A DNA stretch of 64,000 nt from the NCBI GenBank assembly GCA_013398295.1, contig VZSF01001093.1:1-64000 (forward strand). The letters are read 5' to 3'. The notes below the pieces were generated by a model. The model did no database searches. It was not told the origin of the DNA and was given only the letters and a program-made list of their open reading frames with translations. Positions 11,489-25,800 of this stretch are shown here, one piece after another (the first letter of the stretch is position 1; the number at the start of each line of letters is the position of its first letter). The stretch comes from Chionis minor. Lineage: Eukaryota; Chordata; Aves; Charadriiformes; Chionididae. Both the position numbers and the translations under genes were made by a program.

Positions 11489-14400
11489 ACTTTTCTGGTT
11501 GTCCACAGTGGATTTACCTGGTCAGTGTTATTAAAGTGAATGAGAAGCTTTAGTGTAAACACAAGACTTTGGATGCACGCATTCTTTGCATTCAATGGGA
11601 GAAAACAGCTGTCAGTACCTGTAGAGCTGTGAAAAAGTAGTACTCTTCAAACCTTCTCCTAATCTCCAGAATCAAAGCTGGAAGAGCTGGGTGCATGTCA
11701 GAACCAAGAGGAGATACATGGAAATAAGAAAGCAAATTTAAGGCAGAGAGGGCTGATGGTTTCTACTTGTGGTTCCCACCGCGCATGTAGGGAGTTAAGG
11801 CAAAAAGCGTTATCATTTCTCCCCAAATTTGTCCTACAGCAATCTGTGTCCTGGATGGTGGTGTCTGCCTGCTAGTGGAAAAAACAATAGAGCTGCAGTT
11901 TCATTGTAGAGTGCATCAAGAGAAAAGACACAGGACAAAGTAACAAAGTTAAATGGCTGTCAAGTATGTGGTAAATCACAAATGACACTAGCCAACAGTT
12001 AGCTACATCTGGCCTAAAGGAGTCATAGCTTGGATAGGGAAAGAATGCAGGTAATGATATGCTAAATTACCATCTCATCATCAGCATGATGGTGAAGCAG
12101 AGAGTTAAACTGCTTTTTCAGAGGGGCTGCCTTACATGATGCATTCATGAAATGATGTGATCTGACAAGTTAGTGAGTGCTTCATCCCTCCTCTACCAGT
12201 GGCGGCTTTCTCCCTGCTTCTGAGCAGACATAGCATTGATTTGCTGAGCTCAGAATAACCCTGCGCATGAGAGCTGTTGTGCTCTCATACACAGCATCTG
12301 CCTGAGACATGTCTGTCCCAGGCATCATTTTGGGAGAGAAAACCCTTCTCACTCAGGCTGGAATTCAGTATGGTCAGAAAAGTCCTGGGCTGGAAAAGGG
12401 AAAGAAGAGGAACAAAGCAGGTCATAATGGGAAGATTCCTAGAGCTAAACCATCAACACACAAAAAATGCCATGGCATGTGAAGCTAACCCACAGTGTTG
12501 CAGGGCACAGCATTACACCCCTCAGGATCAGCATCAGGCAGCCCTGCCTAGCATGTATCAAGAGCAGCTGCCTAGGTCGCAGCTAGCTAGAAGTGGTGAA
12601 CTGGCACATTAAATGAATAATACACAATTCCCTTTGCACCCTGGATGGCTCTTCTATAGGAGGAGGCTAGGTGGGCCACAGTTAGAGGAGAGACCCTCTT
12701 CTCAGCTGCCCAGACACCTCGGATACATGTATCTCAAAAAATTAGTTGGGTTAACTGAGAAGCTCTTGTGCAGTTCAAGCTCCATCTTTTATCAAGAGTT
12801 TGATGATAATGGACAAAAAATGGACCTGAATGAGCATAATTTAGGTGGCAGAATACCACTTAACAGGTTTGTCCCAAGACACTGAAGTTTGTTCAGAAAG
12901 GAAAGTCTGAAATTTCTTCTTCTCCAGCACATTGCCCTACCAGCCCAGAGCCCTGCAGATTCATTCCTCTTTTAATTTGCATTGATCTATGCCAGTTCAT
13001 GAGGAGCACATTACTAGAATATAACACGAACAACTGTTTGACTGAAAAAGTATAATCTCCAACTCTAACAGACAATTCTAGCTAAGCATCAAGTATCATC
13101 TGGCTGATATGATATGTGAAACTACCATACGGTGAGGATCCATCTAGATAAAACACTATGCTCCAAGTCCTGCAGTGGCCTGTGAAAAAACATCTTCCTG
13201 TCCTGAGGACAGGCAGTACACCCCTGTATGAAAGGAAGCATGTGCCATAGTACATAGTTTGATTTCACAACTGTGAAATTGTGAACAACAGGTGAACAGA
13301 ATTCTAGCCAATCCTTGTTTTGTCTCTGAGGATTTCTTAAAATGCTTTTTGTTCTGCAGAGAGATAACATGGATCTTGTGTGGAAAGAAGCAGGTGGAGT
13401 CTGAGTGTGTGTACACAAGCATATGCACATGGTGCTCATAGGTTGGGGGTTTGACAGCAATGGGGTCTGTTTATATGGGGACAGGGAAAATATGTTTTCT
13501 TTGCTCCCTTCAGGAGCAAATGAGCAGTGAGTGGGTGGGAGACGTAGGGAGCGCGTCTGTCTCTAATCATCTCTGTGCTGGGTGGCTGAGGGAGTATGTC
13601 GAGAGGGATGCTGCTGCTTCCACAGCTCAGCATATATGTGTTGTGCTGCACTTCTGAGGCAAAGTGTCCCTGGTGCATGTCCTGCCATGGCTTGTCTATT
13701 TTTCCTAGGCTGGGGCTGGGCAAAGTGCCTGGTGCAGGCACCTACATCATCACAAGGATTGCAATGACAGAGACTCAAAAGCAGAAGTATGCAAGAAGCC
13801 AATGACCTGATATACTTTTTCTTGACTTGTTACTACTTGTCTTACCATTGCACCTTAACAGACACTACTGATCCCCTACCCTACACTCCCAAATCCACAA
13901 CACTCTTTCAGTCCCAAATGAATAAATCCTTTTAAAAAAGAGCATGGAATTCAGCAGCATCGATGGGCTACTGATAGCTACCTCAGTGGGGAAACTGTCT
14001 TATACAGCTTTGTAATCCATAGGGGCAGGTGGGGTGAGGAGCTGGGAAGTGCTCCGGTCCCATCGCTTGCAGCAATCTGAATACTTGACACAGTGAAAGA
14101 CCACCTGGAAAGAAGAGCATAGGCAAAGAGAAGGAGCAATATACCTGAATAAGGATAGGTAGGCAAAAATGCAGTGCAGGGAAACTCCCAAATGTCTGAA
14201 TTCACAGAGGAAGGAAGATGAATTTTGCTTAGGCAAATACAACTTCTTCAGCTAGAGTAATTCACATGGAAGGAAAAAGATCAAAGAAAACCAGTGAAAT
14301 TAGTCAGCTGGATTTTAATATGCTACTGAGTAAAGACTACGGAAACTCTTACAGATGACAGTAGAGCACTTTCTAGAGATCAAAGTTTAGCTAGAGATAA

Positions 14401-16899
14401 AAGACAGAACAACAAACTAACATTTTGTAATTTCCTCCCCACCCCCGATAACATTCTCCATGCATTATTTATGAAGAGACCAGGAGCCTTTTTGGGGGAG
14501 AACATGTTAGATGCATCTTTGATGGGTCTCCTTAAATTTCAGAAAGCATTCCAGTTGCAGTGGTCCCTGGCATGTTTGCTATCAATTCCGACGGCATCAG
14601 AATTGGGTATGTGGTAAATTTAACAATGAAAATAAACCAGACACTTTTAGTTCCTTATGGTGTGTCCCAAATAGCTTATAAAACACAAATGCTTCCTCAG
14701 TCATTAGGGATGAACAGGTCCCCTGGCATCCTAAATAGAATGCAAAGTGTGAATCAAAATGGGTAATAAATTGAATTAATGTGGCAGAGACATAGGCTGA
14801 TGTCAAACTGATGTTAAGGGACTGACTTATATTGAACTTCTCCTTGGAGACAGCAACATAGAGAAATGGTTAGTGCTTCATTTCTAGCACGGCTACCAAG
14901 CAGTCTGTTGCCATGCTACTGTATCTAGGTGGCATCTGACTGGTGTATGGAAAGGAAAATCCTGGTTTTCCTGCAGTCAGTCCTTGCTGGGATGCTAGCA
15001 GGAGGCTCGTGTAGATCAGCTGAGTGAGCTGTCTTCTTCCAGCTGCGACCTGGGCCAGAGGAATGTGAGGACGTGCCACACAGCAGTATCCCTCCCTCAC
15101 CACAGCACACTCCTGTGATGACTACTTCACTCGCTGCATTTGCACTGTGGGAGAGAGCGTGGAGCTGAGCCATGTGCTAGATGCTTTTCACATCCCTCTG
15201 TGCCTGAACTCTCATTTTCTGTAGAAGAACTGAACCCATTTAGCATATAAATGTGTCTCTGGGGAAACAAAATGGAGGGTGGGATCTGCCAGATGAAACT
15301 TCACAACAGCAAAATTAAAGGATGCTGGGGAATCTTTTGAAAAGGAAGGTAGTAAACAGCTGAAAATGGAGAAAAACACATCAGGGAGACAAACTGGGGA
15401 GGTAGAAAACAAAAATAATTAAATGGTTGGATGAGTGAAGGTTAAGAAAATGTTCCCATTGAGTTAGACAAAAGGAATGGAAGTGGTCCTTAGACTGTCC
15501 TTCATCTGGAGCTCACCCTTTTTCTCTGAATTTCCCTAAATCAGGCAAAACATTGTAGAAGTCCCAGTGCGGGAGATATGCAAGGCCAGGGAAATGTTTC
15601 CCCTGAGATATTGCTCTCTCCTCAAATTTGCCTTCTCATTTCCATATATCTCCTCTTGGTTCTGACATGCTCCCCGCTCTTCCAGCTTTGCTTCTGGAGA
15701 TTATACGAGGTCTGAGGACCACTACTTTTGCACAGCTCTACAGGCATTGACAGCTGTTTTCTCCCATTGGATGCAAAGGATGTGTGCATTCAAAATCTTG
15801 TATTTAGACTATGCGCAATGAAAACCAGATCCATGTCTGTAGTGAACTTTCAAACTTTCAAATCTAGAAATTCTAAAACCTGCGCTATCCATTTTTTTCC
15901 CCAACCAAACATGCATTTTTATGGCTTCAGCAGTTGTTCTTCACACTGAAGCAATTATACAAAACGCTGCAGATATTCAGCAACTCACAGGTTAGGCTGC
16001 ACTTCCAGATGCCCCCATACTTTCCAGCTCTCAGTGTTTTGGGGGTAACATTGTGGCTGGATGCAACACTGCAAATGCACTACAATGCAAGCACTTGACT
16101 GAAAATGACAGTTGTGCCTGTCTATGGGCTTTGTGAACAGTGATCGGAAACACCATTTACCATCAGCCCCTCTCTGGTATTTTGTGGTCGACCTGGGCTC
16201 AGCCCGAGCAACGTCAATGCCAGACTTCCCTGGGAGTTTCTTCAAAGTCAACTGTGTAGTGTGTACTGCCCAACATAGAAGAAACACCACAGAAAGTGGT
16301 AATTCAGGAGAAGAAAATTAAGCTTGGCTTGTCTCCTTACGCTACAAAACACTGTTCTCCCCCTGCCATGGGCTGGTCAGTATTTGCCGTTGGAGAGGGA
16401 CGTGCTCTCTGGGAGGCATGGGAAGAGCGGTGAGCCCGGCACGGCAAAAGCATTATCACGGCTGCTGCCTCTGCCCTGCCTGAGGAGTGCAAGCCAGAGG
16501 AGGAGCCCGAATTCAGTCACTCCGGGTGCTTCTGCAGGAGCTGGGAACCGCTGACCCCATAAAACACCATCAGCCACGTGTGACAGCTGCTGCCGCCTCT
16601 TGTCACCTTCTCGGTAACATAATGCCCTGGAGTGACAAGCTGACTAGCCAAAAGATCCAGAAATTCCAAGCATTCAAAGAAGTCTGACACCTCATCGTTA
16701 TCATCTCGACAAAATGTAGCAGAAAAAAGAACAAGAAAGCCCCTACTGCCTCCATGTCTACTTTATTAAGCTGCCGGAGAAGCTGCTGCCCTGGAGAGTG
16801 TGTCCTGACGCCCCAGAGGGTGCCAGGGCCAAGCAGCGAGGGTGGGTGTGCAGCTGCCATGCAGCATGGCAGTTTTACAGGCCTGTTTTACACAATCTT
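11489..16899. other. Unassigned non-coding stretch
   Basis: No gene or named repeat is recognised. Open frames at 12277-12885 (111 and 90 codons, consecutive on the plus strand) and 13122-13805 lack conserved motifs and are shadowed by frames on the other strand. The part from 16320 to 16560 is GC-richer with scattered CpG, but has no promoter motifs I trust. Confidence 0.5.
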
Positions 16900-17260
16900 G
16901 ACGAAATTCAGTGAGCAAGGGGGGTGGGGATGGGGGCTGAGGCCAGCGGGAGGGTCCCGCTGGCAGGGACAGGCACGGCCCCCAGGATGAGGCCGATGAG
17001 GCCTCCTGAAGACCTCAGTCACTGTATCACTGCTTTCCTGCCTGCGGCGCCACCATCTTGGATCCGAACCCAGCCCTGGCAGCTGCAGAAATGTTTCCTC
17101 TCGCGCTCATGGGCATAGTCTCAGACAGATCTTTATGTATCATCCTAGACAAAAAGCTTAAGCTACTTTCGGCAGCCCGTGATGGCCGAGAGATTGGACA
17201 GGAGCAGTGCAGCCCATCTGGCAAGCCATGTGGAAGCAAAGCAAGCTGTTAAGATGGAGG
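16900..17260. promoter_or_regulatory. GC-rich stretch with a YY1-like site
   Basis: A G-rich run ('aaggggggtggggatggggg') near 16918 is followed by moderately CpG-containing sequence. At about 17046-17061 'ggcgccaccatcttgg' closely matches the YY1 motif GCCGCCATCTTG, common at promoters and LTR regulatory regions. A second weaker 'aagatgg' lies near 17253. No transcript evidence or open gene follows, so promoter activity is only a possibility. Confidence 0.25.
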
Positions 17261-20200
17261 CTCTGACCTCTCCCTGCAGGCCTGGGGTGAGCAGAAGGGA
17301 TGGCCCAGTGGCAGATTACTTTCAAGCACACAACTTCTAATAAGTATGTGATCTAACCTACAGGAAATACATTGCAGCTATGGCAGAATTAAAAATACCT
17401 TTATATTTACCTGTCTACTTTTCAAAAATGTGTTGAGAGTAATAAATACCAGTGAAGGTCACAGTATTGTTAAGAGAGGACAAGTCTACATTTCAACTGG
17501 GAAAGGGCACTTGGGGAAGTCCTGGAGAAGAAAGTCATCCTGATCCTGCCAACCTGCAGGAACCAAGTACAGTGCCCATCCAGCCGGGAACACTGCAAAA
17601 AAGACCTTCACCCCACAGTAGGCTGAGGACAGCTGACACAGATTGAGTTAAGTAATATGCTTTTTAAAAGCCTTTCTGAATGATTGCAAGCTATTATGTG
17701 GCTTCAGACTTAAGCACTTTTGAAATGCGTATTGTTTAATTGACACAGCATTATAGCTCCTTTCTAGTCATTACTGTTGCTCATATTGTGACAATCTGAA
17801 TACACAGTTGTCGTTATGCTAGTACCGATACAGATACACATACAAGAAAAGGAATGGAGAGGCTACCATTCATTGCATAGAAATGGCATCTCAGCCCTAA
17901 TGATACCAGTACAATTTGTGCTGCTACAATGCATGTCACCCTAATCCATAGCTGAGTGACTGTAGGGATACATATTCCTAGCATGATGTTAATAATAATT
18001 CTTGCCACTTCCAGAAATGCACTGGTCTTATACCACTGCATATATCAAGGCAATGGCTACAGTCTGCTTCTACACTTCCCACCCCTTTTCTCTAATCTTT
18101 CTAGCTGGGTTCCTGTATCAACTGTGAAAGTAGAGGACATCAGAGGACATACTATTACTACATTATGACCCACTGAAGAGAGGAAGGCACGGCTATATTT
18201 AATTCAATGTTCCATAGAGAGAGTTCTCGTTGGCAAATAAGTCCTTATACATTTACCTGTCATAAGATTGCCATATATTAACATGGTAATGGTGATACAT
18301 TTCAGCAACTTTTTTCTTCCTTTGCTGATCACTTATTCCTAATTCCTTTGTAGCTTGGCTCTCCTTAGAGTGCAAATTCTAATTTGCCATTTTAAAATAC
18401 AAATTCTGTTTGTGAAGATAAGATTTTGTAAATATGGTATCTCCCCTGGAAGAGGAGGAAATTATTTTTTGTTCTCTTAAACCCATTATTTAGATAATAT
18501 CAAGTCTGCTCCAGGTTAAAATTTTTGAGATGTAAATACATTTTAATATGCCATCCTTCTACCAAGTGTATTATAGGCATTCATGCTATTTTAGGTATTT
18601 TAGAAGTTGGTCTATTTCAACAACACTTACAGTAAAAGACATAATGCAGCTATAAAAGCAATATTAGATCACAGAAAGGGAAAAGTTAAAAAAAAAATTA
18701 AGCATCTTAAAAACAGATATTAAGGCTGCATTTATCCTGAAAGGCATGTGCTCTGAGGGTCATCCCATCCTGTCCCCAAGCTGCCCAGCTCAGAGGACCA
18801 GCTGCAAAACACCCTCCCCATTCAGGGATTTTTCCCTCAAGAGGAAACCAAACAACAGGGCCTAGTACGGAAAAAGGAATGGTGTCCACACCTCATACCC
18901 ACATCTCAGCCTGGTTTGCTGTCAGGATGTGGTGAAGACATACACACCCAGGCAGAGCAGACGGGGTGATGGGAAGCGGTCTCAGGTTGAACTATTCTGA
19001 ATATTAAACTTGCACCTTCTGTGCTAGGCAGCTTGATGGTGTACACTGAGAATACCAAGCACTTAAACACTGACTGTGTTTCATCTGTCTATCAGAGAAT
19101 AGGAGGAAGGAAAGAGAGAGGGAACGCCCCTGAAAGAGAGGAAAATGGGTGGAAGTATTGCTCCACTATAGTAATGACAAGGGGATATGAGATGAGGAAG
19201 GTTTAGAGCTAGAGAAACTTAAGAGGACTCAGCAATTTCTACAAGATAGTAGGCTGCCACTGAGCTCCATAGGAGCTGAGAGCCAAGAGCAGCGGCTTCT
19301 CATGTGGACAAGAGCCCATCACAGCAAGACATGGGGGATCCTGGCTGCTCCAACCTGGGACCGCAGCGGCAGGGAGAAGCTAGCAGCATCTCCTACAAGA
19401 GCATGACCCTGCCATGTTGAGAAGCAGGGGCTTTGCTGAGTTCCCAGCTCAGCTGGAGCAAAAAAGCTGGGGCTGTCTGTCTCTCTCAGTACTGAGATAT
19501 CGCCATTCAGCTGGTTGGCAGTGTCTTGCTTTGCTGAGAGCCAAAGGTTTTTGGATCACAGCCCCCATTGAGTTCCAAGCAAGATATTGTCCCCCTGAGC
19601 ACCAGATTCTCACAGTTACTGCTGAGCCCTAATTCAGGAGGAACTTCTATCTAGGAAGTCCTAGCTTTTGCTGGAAAGATTCAAGCTGCCTTGCAAACGT
19701 GAGAGTATGCTGAGTGAGCTGGATTGTGTGTGTTATTGCCATGGAGGAGGAGACCACTGTGTTAGCCAGTCAGGCCTGACTGTTCTCTAGAACTGGCTGC
19801 AAAGTCGTGCTGGAGTGGGTGCAGAGGGGGCAGAAATACACAGCTGGGGGAGCGGGTGGCACAGGGGCACTGCAGAGCCAGCAGTGAGATCAGCATAGGC
19901 TGCAGCACAGTCACAGCCTGAAGGTGTGTGGATGGGAGTCCTTTCCTTGGATGGGGAGATGCTTCCATTTTTAAAGCTAAGGTAAGGATGTGGGTAAGCA
20001 CTGCCTAAAGATTTTGCTAGAGCACTACTGCCCAGCTTCTGTTGCACAATGAAGAGGAAACCTGGAAAACTAAGTATTTATGGAGAAAAGACATAGCAAT
20101 AAATAGCTTGATCAAAAATGTTAAGTTAGGTTGTGACGTACATTAAAGGGGCTATTAGATTATTTCCATTCTGACAACAGGGAAGCTTTGTGCTCTGGGG

Positions 20201-22239
20201 TGGCAGTCCCCAATGCCTGCAGAAGTCTCTGCAAGCAATTTTTCATCCCATCAGAAAAATAATTTGTTCTGAATTTGACTGCCTAACACTGCCTTGGGTG
20301 GAAGTGCCCACCTTCAAGAAACTTCTGTTGGAAATTCACTATATATTTGCAGTAAATGGCGGTTCTAAAATAATAAAAGTAATTAGTGCATGTTATGAAC
20401 TAATAATCTGTAAAAGGAACTTGAATGCCAACTTTAATACAGGCTGAATTTTAATGGTTATGTTATATAAACCTTGAAAACTGGAAGCTTATATACTGGA
20501 AATCCTGACAAGCCCTGAACTACAGTGCTATGACCAGCTAATTGAATCCATATTCCCCTGCATTCAGAGAATCAGTAACTATTAGAAGCAAAGGGCGCTG
20601 CCTTAAAAGCCCAGTGAGTGCTTCTTGCAAGGGGGAGTTCCTGTGGTGAAAATGCAGCTGTGAAACATTGTAGGAACATGTGCCAAGCATCTGCAAGAGA
20701 ATCGTGTCTGTAACACTTAGTAGACTAAGGATGTGCACAGCCAAGCCCTAAGCAAACACCATCATTTATAATTTTTTCTGGATTTAGGATGATAAACAGT
20801 CTGATGTGCCAGCCTCAAAAATTACTGGGTCCAGAAATCTTAAGCTGAGCCAAGCAATATTGTTGGACACCAGTATCTTAACCGGGGCATGAACATGCAA
20901 GGGAGCAACTAGGAGAGGAGAATTTATTTATAGCAGCAGGAGGCTGTTACGCACTGGTGTAATAAGACTGACTAGTGACTTGTAACTTACTCATGCATGA
21001 AAACGACACCTTATGGTACACAGGCTGCTGTTCAGTAATAACCCCAGGGGCAACCAGCTGGTGGAGAAATAACCCAAGCACCTTCTCATGGGAGCAATAT
21101 CCACCATGATGTGGTGGCTGTTCCCACCCCTGAGCTGGGATCCAGGTGCCCTGCAATTAGGCTGCCTGTGGGGATATGGACCAAGGTGCATCATCAGAGA
21201 AGCTGGGCCCAGACCTGTGTTAAACACAGTTACTTGCTCTTCTGAGAGGAAGCTATGCTAATTCTTAACAAAGAGGCTGATGAGGTTGTTCTCACAATGC
21301 TTTGTGGGTTTTTTTCATAGCGAAATGCTGTCCCATATTGCTTCTAGTGGTGGGGTCAGATCAGGACACTGCGAGAGCCTCTGTGTGTGTAAGTGTGTGA
21401 ATTTTTCATGCTGGCAGGGGAAGAGGCAGGGAGAGAGGAAGAAGTAGGAATGAGAAAATATAACCATCAATTAAATACCATGTGTGCTCCATGAATCCCA
21501 GGGAAAAGGATTTGTGCCTCCTGCTCATTTTACTGTTTGCAGCTACCTTCTTTAAAACACTAAATCTTGCTCACGTTTACATGGTGGGTCAGTGAGGTAC
21601 TTGAGCACCTGCCTAACTGCAAGCATATGAAAGTTTCCATTACAGCTACTCACATTCACATATAAAGGTGTTCTCAAAAGACTTGTTGGATGCCAGTCTA
21701 GGAGAGGAAAGAGCTTTAAAAGCTCTTACAGGTCAGACTCCCTTCAGGATTACCTGGTGTGTGCCACTGGGCCATTTTTGAGGGTTTAATGCTTTGTCTG
21801 TGACTGCTCTCCTTGCTTGTGACAGTTCATCTGAGCCGCCCTACTGAATTGTTTTCTGCCTCTGGGTTGCTTGTACTCGCTTTGTTTTGATTGTTCATTA
21901 TTTGTTTGATGTCTGTGGCAAGCAAAATCACTTTTTTTTTTTTAATGCTCTCTGCCAGGTGGCTGAGTTGTGTAAAAAATGAAAAATACAAACCCTGCAT
22001 GTTTCTGGTTTTTTTTAAAAAGCATTCACAAATTTTTAGAAAATTCAGTCTTATCCCCTCCTCTGCCCTGTGAGGTCAAAATAACCCAGACCATCCAACC
22101 CTCTTGTGATAAAATAAGTGATAACTTTAGGATTAGCAGACATACTAATTAGCAGACATAGCGTGCCATAGTCAGAAGACTGTACAAGAATAAAACCCAA
22201 AGGGAATCCTGAATTATTCAGACGAGGGTAATTCACTTG
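17261..22239. other. Unassigned non-coding stretch
   Basis: No gene or named repeat is seen. The sequence is AT-rich from 17640 to 18720 and again around 20040-20520. Open frames are short. A small interrupted GT run lies near 21383-21400. Confidence 0.55.
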
Positions 22240-22560
22240 GACAGCTAGCCTCATGGACAAAGTAGGCAGCTGCCTCCAGCAGAAGACTTTGGGAGCATCA
22301 AACCGGCCATGGTTTTTCTCTGCCCGTGGCACAGCCGTGCCAATCCAGACGGCTGCGGCTGCTGCTGAGGGAGAGCGAGGCGCAGGGGTGCCTGAGGGGA
22401 CCAGCGGTACTGGGGGAGGCGAAGGGCAGCAGCGCTGAGCCCATCTCTCCCCTGGCAGGAGGAGACTGACCCTGCAGGGCTTCCTCTCGCATCCTGGGCT
22501 CAGCTGCATCCCATCTCCTCTCTCCCTCTGGCCTCCCGTCCCACCTTTCCTCCTACAGTG
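22240..22560. promoter_or_regulatory. CpG-enriched GC-rich patch
   Basis: This patch stands out from AT-rich flanks: by eye about ten CpG dinucleotides fall between 22310 and 22440, in strings such as 'gacggctgcggctgctgctg' and 'gagcgaggcgcag'. Methylated intergenic DNA normally loses CpG, so retention suggests a small CpG island or recent GC-biased conversion. A 152-codon open frame on the reverse strand (22051-22509) is probably a by-product of GC content. No TATA box or known first exon is recognised. Confidence 0.3.
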
Positions 22561-22844
22561 ACTTTGGCTTTCTTCCCCGGCAGCGCCTGCAGCTAAAAGA
22601 CAACATAATCTTTCTCTTTGGGAGTGATCCCGCCTCCATCACAGGTTTTACCCAGAGCCAGACCCTTTGAATGTTGTAACCCGTGTAGTCCTTGGAGGGC
22701 AGAGTGGGAAGACTCGAGGTTTATCCTCTCCCTCCAGGGTAATCAGAAGTAAAACAGGAGAAAGTAACAGCATCCCTGCGATGGACTTTTTTTCTCCCCA
22801 GTGTTTCTGAAGAAAGAGGAGAGCTAGAGGGGCAGGAGGGATAA

Positions 22845-22869
22845 GGGCCCGGAGGGGGCTGGGGGAGGG
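22845..22869 (+). other. G-quadruplex-forming motif
   Basis: Four runs of at least three G are separated by loops of 6, 2 and 1 bases (ggg-cccgga-ggggg-ct-ggggg-a-ggg), matching the usual G3+N1-7 pattern on the plus strand. More G runs lie just upstream (22829-22840). Confidence 0.6.
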
Positions 22870-25800
22870 AGATAGAGGAAAGGAGAAGTTTTGGCATGTT
22901 GTCTTGCCAAAACGTGTGGTACAGATGGGAAGACACAGATGGAGCATTTCTACTGATAGTTCAAGAAATCAAATGTGCAGGGAGTTGCAGCAATTTCCTT
23001 GTATCACTGTATTGTAACATTCTGTAGCAGCAGTTCTTAAAGAAACAGGCTGTCACTTCAGCAATGCTTCGGGAGTCTGCACATGAATACAGTCACCCTA
23101 AAAACCTGCCTCAGCAACTCTCGCCTGGCACGATGAGTTAAGATATTTTGTTTCAGCTCGGTGGCCCATCTGCAAAGCAGCAGATCTATGGAAGCAGATC
23201 TGTCTTCCTTTGTGCTTAGGTAGAGCAGAAGTCTGAAAACAGGAATAAATGTTGCATGCAATACTGATATTGGCATGCAAGCAGGGAAGAAAGAAAGGGA
23301 TCCAAAGAAATGCCATGAAGAATTCTGCAGGTACTATATGTCAAGTTGCCTTATTAGAAGCACTGAAATGACTGAACAGTCCCTGCAGCCCAATTTCTGT
23401 AAAGACCTGCCAAGAGTTTCCAGGCTAATTAGCCCTTAAGAGAGTCAGCAGGAGGCCTTGATATCCTCTCTGTTGTGAAGAGACCTGTGACTGGATACTT
23501 CTTCGTCTCTGTGGGGAAGTAGATGCTTCCACACCCAGCTTCCTGGCTTCCACGGGGTCACAGCCCTGTATGACTTCTGCAGCTAATGGCAGGGCAGGGA
23601 AGGTTGGAACCATGTTCTGGCTCTGCCCCACGGTGCCATTTCTCCATGTCCCCAGGGATACCCAAATGGATCCTTTAGAGAAGGTTAATGTGTCTAGGAG
23701 CCTCCTCTAAGAGCAACTAAGCAGAGAGATGTAGAAGTCCCTTCAGTATTTCCCTCCCCATCCCTCAAGAGGAAGATCTTGGGGAAATCTATTTCACTGC
23801 CTTCTCCTGTTCTGTTTCTCTTGTTTTACTATGGGAGACCTGACTTAAGGCTATTAAGATATATGTTGGGTTCAGCTTATAATAAAAGTATTCCCTATGC
23901 ATCTGTCTATGTTTTTCTGAGGGCAGCTGTCACCATCACATCTAAGAAAAAATACCAGCTTTTGAAAATAACTTATTTTTCAGATTTCGTGAGTCCCAGC
24001 GTAGGCATTTTCTTGCCTCTCACATTCTGATTTTTATCCTGCTGCAGTAAGCAAATGGGAGTTGGAGAAGTCATTAATGCCTAATTTAGACTGGCAATTA
24101 GGCAAAATCTAATGGGCTGCTCTCAGGTTTAGAAGCTAGTACTGCTAGTTGTAGGCTGTAGTTCTGATATAGGCTTTTTCTGTGGCCAGCATGAATTCTC
24201 TTCCCTTGTGTAAAATGAAGTATTACTATTCTTTATGAAACTACATGCTGTTGAGGTTTATTACTTAGGATTCATAAAATATTTTGGAGAGGAAAGGCAG
24301 GAAACATTATCTGATATTTTTAATGTGTGTCTGAATACCTTCCAACCCCCTACTCTCGTCACTTCAAAATCTCTGTTGTGAGAGAATTCCTGATCTTAGC
24401 AGACACACACTATAAATTCAGTAATAGCATTGGTCCAACAGATATCTTGCCTAATGGAAGTGATTAACATGCCAGCATTATACAGTTACAGTTTTGGCCA
24501 ACTAGAGAGATTGCTGAAGTAGAAAAGGTGGTCACCACTCCTGTCAAACATAATTTCCCATTCATTCTGTGAATATTTGGAATCCAACACCATTGTGGGA
24601 TATGGTATATTTTGATACACAATGTCAATGAACATAGTTTTTTTTTTCTTGCAGCATCAGCAGCTACAAGAGTGAGGTTAAACCAACATTGTATTCCATT
24701 AAAAAAGACCCTTGAAAAATATCCTTCTTAAGAGTTTGCAAGCACAAAACAAACCTCTCTCAAATAAAGAAATAAATTTTCACTTATAAGCTGAAGCTGA
24801 AGCTCCAGCCCCTTGACTGAATCTCTCTCCATGAGAAATTAATCTATAAGAAAATAAAAGACGAGAAGTGATCCCTGCTTTCCTCTCCCTCTGGAATGAG
24901 AAGGGCTCTGTTCTCTGCTTTGGGATGGAGAGAAGATAAAACCTTCAAAGTTGCCATCTTCTTTAATACCCATGACACCAGCCCCAGGGAGACAGCTGTC
25001 CCTGGGCTCAACCTCAGAAAGCAGTCCTGGGGAGAGCTGAATGATGGTGATGCCGATACAGGCACCGTATGCCACTCTACAGTGCCTCTTTCACCAACAT
25101 TTTTTGGTCACTGAGTCATCCCTATAGCTTAGCTGGCTTTGGACCTCAGTGCTTTTGTTGTCAGGAAGAGATACAGCCTGAGTTAAAAAAGGAACTAGGC
25201 TGAGGACCAGAGCAGAAGCACCAGGCATCAGGCAGGAAGGTAACTGTTCACTTGCCCTGTTTGGTGATGCAGGTGGAAAAATGAAGGTTCTGTGTCACCT
25301 ACAGAGATGGTAGATGACAAATCCTGTGGTTTTGCTAAAGTTTGTTCTTACAGAGGGTAGATACGAGTATTCGAGCCTGCCTGGCAAAGACAGTCAAATA
25401 TCTGACTTGAGCATAATGTGTCCTTTCAGGAAACCGAAATCAGAAATTTTGAAATTAATGTCCCTTTTCCAAATTATAGTTTGCTGCCTGAGTCACTGAC
25501 TCTCAGTCTGCAGAGACCACAAGAGGTGAGGAGCAGCTGGCCATCCAGGCTGGTCCCCTGCAGTATGGACATATGGGGAAACAGGGCCAATGCACAAGTT
25601 CAGAGGTTTTAATCCTGCAGGAGTCATGAAGGACGATGGCAAATGACTGGGTGCAACACCAATCAGCAGCTCTACCAAGAGATTCCTGCGTTGAGCCTGT
25701 GAGCTAGCCCTGTTCATCTAGAATTCAATGACAAGTGGAAATAATGACAAAGTCATTTATGTGAGTGTGGCACTGGTAAGAGGCTCTGCCTGAGATAATA

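Noticed and set aside
24638..24671. Splice-acceptor-like tract followed by a possible 17-base microexon before 'gtgagg'
   Set aside because: T-rich tracts ending in AG are common in AT-rich DNA, and no flanking exon supports it.
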